This document shows, piece after piece, positions 58,130 through 64,000 of a DNA stretch of 64,000 nucleotides. Position 1 is the first letter of the stretch, and every line of letters starts with the position of its first letter. The position numbers were made by a program, and so were the translations under genes. The stretch is from Tetrapisispora phaffii CBS 4417 (taxonomy: Eukaryota; Ascomycota; Saccharomycetes; Saccharomycetales; Saccharomycetaceae), in NCBI RefSeq assembly GCF_000236905.1, contig NC_016522.1, forward strand, positions 62,001 through 126,000, read 5' to 3'. A model generated the notes under the pieces. The model was given only the letters and a program-made list of their open reading frames with translations. It ran no database searches and was not told where the DNA came from.

Positions 58130-60636
58130 TTATATGTCCTCATCCAAATTGTATTTCTTAATAATGTCTCCAAGCCTTTTCAGGGTTTTAGGTATCTTGG
58201 GCACCGGCTTTTGGACCTTGTCGTTATTAGCTTTGTTGTTTATTGGGGAAGCTGGTGTGATTATTTTAGGTTCAGGTGAACTTGCAACGAATAAAGTTTT
58301 TTTATTTGTTTGATATTAGTTGATGAACCACTACTTTCTAAAGATTGATTAGCGTGCGTTGGAAAGAGATGTTTGGGAGTATCCATATGCTCCATCTGTT
58401 TAGATGATTGGGATTCTAAATTTTGTTTACTATAATTATTAAAATTATAAATAGGAAAATTTATTCCGTTATTCTTTTCAATCTTATCAGCTTTACCTTG
58501 AGCTCTAGTTTCATCTGACAAATTCAATTTATTATCTGCTATATTCATTAACTGCTGCAATATTTTTACTTCTCCAGATGTAGTGGTACCCGCATTGTTC
58601 GTGTTTGCACCACTAGCTACATCAATTGATGATTGCTTTACAGTTAATAAATTGATAGGGGTTGGGTTTTCTTTTTTGGTTGTTGATGCTTTGGTGGCTG
58701 GAGTTGCTTTAGTAGTTTCATGCAGATTTGTTGTATTTGGAATTGGGATAGTTTCAAGTAATTGATTTCGTTGATATGTATGAGAAGATTTAGGCTGTTG
58801 TAAAGCTTTAGATTTTCGTATGGCTTTCAGTTTTTTCGTTACTTTATGTGCTCGTATCGCTCTAGATACTTCCGCAGATTTAGATGTTCCTAATGATTTG
58901 GATATTTCTACTGACTTAAGTGGTTGTGCAACTCTAGATGTTTCTATATCCTTAAGTAATTTTGTAGTTTTAGGAAGTCCTATAGCTTGGGGTACAGATT
59001 GAGAAACTTCATGCATTTCTGTATCTCTAGATCCCTGTGTTACTTTAGGTGTTTCTGTTGCTTGAAATGTTTCTAAGTTTTTAGATAGTTGTGAAGCTTT
59101 TGGTGTTTCTATTTCTTTGTTTTCTTGCGTCACTTCAAGTGGCTCTGAAGATCTAGGCAAGTTCGTAACTGGGCATGGGTTACTTATTTCCTTTCTTTGA
59201 CCGTTTTCTGGAAGCTGATTAGAAGCTTTCTCCTTCTTACTATCTTGAACTTGTAAAGAACCAGTATCCTGGGCAGCAACAGATGTAGCTATTGTAGATT
59301 TACCAGTGTTGAGTACTTTTGATGGTCTCGATATTATATTTTCTATGGATGGCTTAAAAGATCTAAACTCATTGTTACTCCCTGAATTAGGTAATTGTTC
59401 ATTAACTGGTTCGGAAAAACTATGTATTGATGTATTAGTCAACTGGTGTTGGGAGCTGTTCGATAAAATATCAAAGGATTTGTTGAGTAGTTGTTGTTCA
59501 GAGGTTTCTCCCTGTTTGTAAGCAGAAGAATAAGCTTTGTTGTAAGGAGCATCTAAATGCACTTTATGACCCTCTGATATAGGTTTAGGGACTGTTGAAG
59601 TACCAAATATCGGGTTTTCATTATCTTTCACTTGATCAGATTGTGACTGTTTTTCAGGTGGAGAAGATATGCTGTATGATATTATACTTGAAGTCTGCTC
59701 CTCTAAGTTAGATGTAACATCTTTAGTTATATTAGGTTGGAGTTGAGTAGATTGTATAGATGAGCTATTATTGACTGAGACAGTAGAATTTTTGTGTATA
59801 AAGTCAGCCTTATTGGAATTATCGTTCAAACAATTTACTGTTTCCTTTTCTTTGTTATTTTGAATAGCTTTTAGAGAATCTACTACTTTAGAGTTATCCT
59901 TTTTGGGACTATTCATTTTTACAGATTCAATTTTGTCCTTCCTATTGGTAAAATCCTTTGAAATAGAAGATATATCTGAGTTCTCAGTTGCAGACGGTGT
60001 CATTTTTCCATTTGTTGAAATAGCTTGTTTTTCTTGTTTATTATTTGGATCATTACTCAATATATTGGATTCAGGAAGGAAAGCATTTAGCTTAATTATG
60101 TTTATATCTTTCCTGTCATCTATAATAGACTCAGCCAACATTGCATCGTCTTTGAATGATCCATCAAGAGGCTTCCTTTGCTTTTCTTCTGTGTCAACAT
60201 GTGTCTTCTTCTGTTTAGTACGTATATCCCTTTGATCAACTTTTTGGCTAGATACGGCCATTGTAGAGTTTGGAGAGGACTCTTTCAAAGTATTTTTAAA
60301 ATCTTTAGTTGATATGATTATGTGATCATTTTTTGTTCTTGGTACGTTTAGTGTTTGAACCTCATCCTTCATAGAACATTCCTTTTTAAAATTTATGTTC
60401 TTTAATGCTGAATACTCTGTAACATAGTTGGACATCACATCCAATGGAATGAGATCCATTCGATTTATTAGTAAATTTTTAATATTATAAAAATCACTTT
60501 TGTAATTCTCTCGAAATTTACTCTCAAGCAATGCACGTTCATATTCATTATTATGTTTGCTTCTTTCTAAAACTAATTCGGTGAACTTAAATAATTTACG
60601 AGCTTCTTCATCAAAGTTGTAACCGTCTTCCTCCAT
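58130..60636 (-). CDS. Unrecognised large low-complexity protein, frame apparently shifted near the C-terminus
   Basis: The intact frame (58261-60636) encodes 791 residues: a conserved-looking helical N-terminus (about 1-80, DEEARKLFKFTELVLERS then YERALLESKFRENYKSDFY), then a long Ser/Asn/Lys-rich region with degenerate repeats (about 500-630) and a stop. Immediately past the stop another frame reads uninterrupted for about 55 codons to TAA at 58130-58132 and looks coding (for example EPKIITPASPIN and VPKIPKTLKRLGDIIKKYNL). Both frames meet at an A7 run (plus-strand T7, 58297-58303); one more A would join them. This is most likely a homopolymer error or polymorphism, or else -1 frameshifting. 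I do not recognise the product and its function is unknown; the charged N-terminus and low complexity suggest a nuclear or scaffold protein. It lies between SEC1 and DPH6. Confidence 0.6.
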
Positions 60637-61051
60637 TTCTTATTTACTGGCGGTTGTGTATTTTATGTAATCGCTATAATAAAAACCCAATAGTAAAATT
60701 ATGCTCCAACTAATAGCAATACTGAAATATCACTTAATATTATGTGTAATACATAAAAACATATTTTAAAGATATTTAAAACATTTAACTAACCTTGTTT
60801 TAATAACCAATGTTCTATGTAGTTAGTTTTTCTTATATCTTCAAGTCTTCCATTGCGGCACGCATATAATTTATGTCAAAAATCAGTAACTTCTCTGTTT
60901 TCTTATAGTTAAAGTTAGGCTTAAAATTATTTGTGAGACTAGTCAGCAATCATTTTATTGAAGTGGAATAGTATTGGTTTACAAATCTTTTTACATATTT
61001 GCTATGTAAATTGTATTTTATAAAAGTTAACTGATAATCTATATCGAATAG
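60637..61051. other. Intergenic region, DPH6 to the unrecognised gene
   Basis: AT-rich spacer between two minus-strand genes; no additional feature seen. Confidence 0.5.
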
Positions 61052-63187
61052 CTATGAAGTAGCATGGACCGCGAATCTATGCATGTTACCGTTATAATCG
61101 AAAATTGATTCAACTGGATTAAAAGCTATGTTTCCTGAATTTTTCACTATATCAAGAAATTCAAAATTAATAGTTGACAATTCATAGTACAGTTCAATTT
61201 GGGATCCTTTCTCTGTAAGTTCTCTTATCATTGCTGAGAGATTATGTAATGAATCAATGAAAATAGTCGAGTATGCTCTTACGCTTTCATTATGTTTAAT
61301 GTTGATTGTCTTCAAAAGCAATTCACTGTTATCAAATGTAACAGTACTTCTAAATTTTTGAGCAAGTTCTGACATATCCTCAGAATCTGAATCACAGTCT
61401 AGATCATCTGTCAGTGTTTCCACTTTGTAAGCAACACCTCCCCATTCGCAGAGAGCATCTCTTGGTAAGTTGGATACTTTGATAATAATTAAGCATTCCA
61501 AATTGTCATCTTCTTTATCTGACCACAGTTCAGATTCGTAAGACATTTTTGAACAGTATAAATCCCAAGTTCTTGAGACGATAGGGACCATATCAATATC
61601 GGAGATAAAACATTTCATTTGTAGAGATTTTTCTGCAACAATAGTTTCCTTTATGGTATTGAAATGTTTTAAGGATAATATACTTTGGAGAATTTTTTCA
61701 TCACTGCCAACAATAGTCATGGACTGTGGTATTAATGCTATTTGTCCACTTATATAGCTTACCATATTTCTATCATTATTTTTCCAAATTGCTTGTGAAT
61801 ATGGTCCAATATTGCATGGTGCCCAGTATGATATACCTTGAACATGTAATCCATCTTTGCTTTCATTTATCATCATTGTCTCGTTATCTCTGGAACTAAA
61901 TTCTTTCAGTTCTGCTTCAGTATCAACTATAACTGATAGTTGCAATAAGTTGCCCGTTGGTAAAAATTCACGAGTCTCTACACAAGCTCTCGATGGAGGC
62001 AATGGACCATTTTTCTCTATATCAAAAAAATCATTATAAACCTTGTTTACATTTGCAAAGTCACGTATATTTGAAAGATATAATGTTGAACTTAATATCT
62101 GAGATGGTTTAATATTATTTTCTATTAATATTTTATCTAAGTGTTGAAATAAACTTTTAATTTGAACTTCAATAGATGTATCTTGAGTGGTAGGTAATAT
62201 ATTTGAAATGTACATCAAATTATTAACTTTATTCACTGACAAATTATAATGAAATTCCAAAGATTTTGGATCGACTTGCTCATTCCTTTTGCGTACTACT
62301 TTTGTATTACAAGTTTCATTTTCTAAAGCAGTGATTAATGATTGCCATTTTTCATTTAATAGTAACGGCTGTTTGACTAAAAGAATGTTTTCTTCAAATT
62401 CTTCTTTAGAAATTTCTCTTTCCACAAATTCAGTATTTAACTTGGTGCTGTAAACACCATTGTTTTTATCAGAGGTGTCCAGTTCACTGGAGATTATTTT
62501 TAGATGACCTTTTTTAAAAAATGGAGCATCTAAGACCATTGTTTCAAATTCCCCACCTTCACCGCAAATGTGAACTTCGTACATTTTGTTTAATTTCATC
62601 ATTATTGGATAAATAACTGGTAAAGACATATTTATATGAGTATCATTCAATCCTATAGCAGCGACTTTAATTAATCTGGCATCCATCTTTGAAGATTTTT
62701 CATTCTCAGATTGTTTAGAAACTTCACACATTTCAGACATTAAATCAGATTGATCTCTCTGCCATAGGTAACTTAGTACAGTTAACCCTAACCTATTAGA
62801 TACATTTTCAACTCTTGTTCGTTGGTATGATGAAAGTATAGCACCCACACTAACAGCCTCTAAATCAGGATGCTGTGTTTTAATCTTGGAAAGTAATTCA
62901 AATAAATTTTCAATCTCATCATCTTTCGTAGATACGTAATTTAACTTTTGATATTTTGAAGAGTGAGGTCTAATGTAATGTTTGTATAATGGGACATCAG
63001 TTGTCTTTTCATATAGTGATACTATATCATGACCTACTGTCTGAAACATATAACTATTCAATTCCTGTTCATCTATATCAAGAGGATGTAAATTTCCCAG
63101 TGCAATCAACTCATGACCATTTTTCAAACAATGTAGAATATTGTAACAGGAATCTTTACCACCTGATACTAGTGCAACAAATTTCAT
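61052..63187 (-). CDS. DPH6: Diphthine-ammonia ligase Dph6
   Basis: This 711-residue protein (S. cerevisiae Dph6, YLR143W, has 685) opens MKFVALVSGGKDS, the PP-loop ATP pyrophosphatase motif at residues 8-13. It continues through the ligase domain with VSVGAILSSYQRTRVENV and GEGGEFETMVLDAP. Two RidA/YjgF-like domains follow (about 310-420, with LPPSRACVETREFLPTG, and 440-590, with YWAPCNIGPYSQAI and YISGQIALIP), an architecture specific to fungal and some other eukaryotic Dph6 proteins. It carries out the last step of diphthamide formation on elongation factor 2. It precedes PUT1 on the same strand, as YLR142W and YLR143W do in S. cerevisiae. Confidence 0.96.
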   Translation of the reverse strand: MKFVALVSGGKDSCYNILHCLKNGHELIALGNLHPLDIDEQELNSYMFQTVGHDIVSLYEKTTDVPLYKHYIRPHSSKYQKLNYVSTKDDEIENLFELLSKIKTQHPDLEAVSVGAILSSYQRTRVENVSNRLGLTVLSYLWQRDQSDLMSEMCEVSKQSENEKSSKMDARLIKVAAIGLNDTHINMSLPVIYPIMMKLNKMYEVHICGEGGEFETMVLDAPFFKKGHLKIISSELDTSDKNNGVYSTKLNTEFVEREISKEEFEENILLVKQPLLLNEKWQSLITALENETCNTKVVRKRNEQVDPKSLEFHYNLSVNKVNNLMYISNILPTTQDTSIEVQIKSLFQHLDKILIENNIKPSQILSSTLYLSNIRDFANVNKVYNDFFDIEKNGPLPPSRACVETREFLPTGNLLQLSVIVDTEAELKEFSSRDNETMMINESKDGLHVQGISYWAPCNIGPYSQAIWKNNDRNMVSYISGQIALIPQSMTIVGSDEKILQSILSLKHFNTIKETIVAEKSLQMKCFISDIDMVPIVSRTWDLYCSKMSYESELWSDKEDDNLECLIIIKVSNLPRDALCEWGGVAYKVETLTDDLDCDSDSEDMSELAQKFRSTVTFDNSELLLKTINIKHNESVRAYSTIFIDSLHNLSAMIRELTEKGSQIELYYELSTINFEFLDIVKNSGNIAFNPVESIFDYNGNMHRFAVHATS

Positions 63188-63544
63188 CCCAGAATACCAG
63201 CTCTTATGGAGGCGGCATAAATGGATGCAAATAATGTATAGTATTTATAACAATACAATAAGTGCTTAAAACCTCACATTCTTATAACCTTTCATCGTTA
63301 TTTAAAAAATTTGAAGATTTAGAGATGACTTAATTTTTCGCTATAGTTACATTACTTGAAATTGATTACTCAAACGTCAGTAATGTCATTTACATTATTA
63401 AAAGTTATCCTAACATGATATTATACAAGAATGAATTATAGTAAAAGAGGTAAATAGGACTTAAATTTTTATGATACATTAGTTTTTCTATGTAACTATA
63501 TATATGCAGATTCTATAAAAATTATTCAGAATGTTAACAATCAA
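63188..63544. other. Intergenic region, PUT1-DPH6
   Basis: AT-rich spacer with no gene, containing the PUT1 3' end and DPH6 promoter. Confidence 0.5.
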
Positions 63545-64000
63545 TTAAGGTGAAAAGACCGTCTTGACAATTGCTTTAACTAGTGGCCAACCATTTTCGG
63601 TTCTAACAGCATCTCCATTTTCTTGTAATCTCCTTAGCAAATAATCCTTTGTCTCGACAGGTGGACCCCAAGGTACATATTTAATAATATTCTGGACATT
63701 GTGTTTTTTGATTAATTCATAGGTTAGCATATCGGCCATGCCTAATAATTGGCCCATTATTACATTTGTCTTTGTAAATTCATTTGTATTAGGTTTTTGT
63801 AATAATTCAGTAGCAGCTAATTGCGACTTCTGATTGTGTGAAGCAATCATCAAGTGGCCATAGGCAGAATTGGAACTATTCTTAATCATATCATCCATGA
63901 CACTTAATGTCACTCTGTCATAATTTTTATCAGTATCTGATTTTGTATCAAAGATAACATTTCTATTTGGTTCTGAGTGGATATATGCACCCCTAACTAA
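63545..64000 (-). CDS. PUT1: C-terminal part of proline oxidase Put1, truncated by the window edge
   Basis: The frame is open to the right edge and encodes the last 151 residues of a proline dehydrogenase. Near the edge [13 protein letters not shown] is the conserved segment of the barrel, and toward the end [37 protein letters not shown] are hallmark blocks that shape the FAD and proline pocket. Put1 (YLR142W) oxidises proline to pyrroline-5-carboxylate on the mitochondrial inner membrane so that proline can serve as nitrogen source. Its position beside DPH6 (YLR143W) fits. No in-window start is claimed; the true start is outside. Confidence 0.95.
   Translation of the reverse strand, partial: LVRGAYIHSEPNRNVIFDTKSDTDKNYDRVTLSVMDDMIKNSSNSAYGHLMIASHNQKSQLAATELLQKPNTNEFTKTNVIMGQLLGMADMLTYELIKKHNVQNIIKYVPWGPPVETKDYLLRRLQENGDAVRTENGWPLVKAIVKTVFSP

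Noticed and set aside
1..64000. Search for introns, transposons, long terminal repeats, CRISPR arrays, riboswitches and viral genes
   Set aside because: No Ty-like reverse transcriptase or LTR, no regularly spaced repeats and no viral proteins; the called genes are intact without introns, apart from the two frame disruptions described.

Overview
This is a nuclear chromosomal segment from a budding yeast of the family Saccharomycetaceae. Almost every gene is a recognisable single-exon orthologue of a Saccharomyces cerevisiae gene, with AT-rich intergenic DNA, standard-code leucine CTG codons and typical yeast tRNA-Gly(GCC) and tRNA-Ala(AGC) genes. Gene order interleaves pairs of S. cerevisiae regions that are duplicates of one another (chromosome XV YOR019-YOR035 with chromosome IV YDR259-264 and YDR473-478; then YDR164-170 with YLR142-151), and many of the expected genes are missing. 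This reciprocal-loss pattern suggests a post-whole-genome-duplication genus that branched early from S. cerevisiae (Vanderwaltozyma, Tetrapisispora, Naumovozyma and Kazachstania are possibilities; I cannot choose from sequence alone).

Layout. 1-11 kb: the 3' end of a probable SHE4, then AKR1 (palmitoyltransferase), EXO1 (DNA exonuclease), a 2.5 kb gene-free stretch, HMS1 (bHLH factor), a fasciclin-domain secretory protein and tRNA-Gly. 11-25 kb: SFM1, a small ATP synthase subunit k/MCO10-like protein, HSP10, PRP3, a JIP4/YOR019W-like protein, a YDR476C-like ER protein, SNF1, HST3, SNM1 (reading frame broken) and a CIN5/YAP6-type bZIP gene. 25-32 kb: a 2.85 kb gene-free stretch holding a 58-bp perfect palindrome, a probable SWM1/APC13 gene, tRNA-Ala and the pH-sensor gene DFG16. 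From 32.7 kb a second conserved block begins: SEC7, PCD1, a divergent STM1, STB3, GID11, PEP3, SMD3, a small YLR146W-A-like gene, TRM82, an ACF2-type glucanase, SEC1, an unrecognised low-complexity protein gene (frame broken near its 3' end), DPH6 and the C-terminal part of PUT1, which runs off the right edge.

The genes are independent housekeeping or regulatory units rather than a cluster with one function. Membrane traffic (SEC7, SEC1, PEP3), RNA processing (PRP3, SMD3, SNM1, TRM82), genome maintenance (EXO1, HST3) and nutrient/stress signalling (SNF1, HMS1, bZIP, DFG16, GID11, STB3) are all represented. I see no transposon, centromere, virus-derived gene or novel multi-gene system. The most notable observations are two genes whose conserved or coding-like C-termini lie in another frame across an A/T homopolymer run, the 58-bp palindrome, a repeated occurrence of perfect inverted repeats in intergenic DNA, several well-placed regulatory motifs, and a possible 45-codon gene upstream of HSP10.
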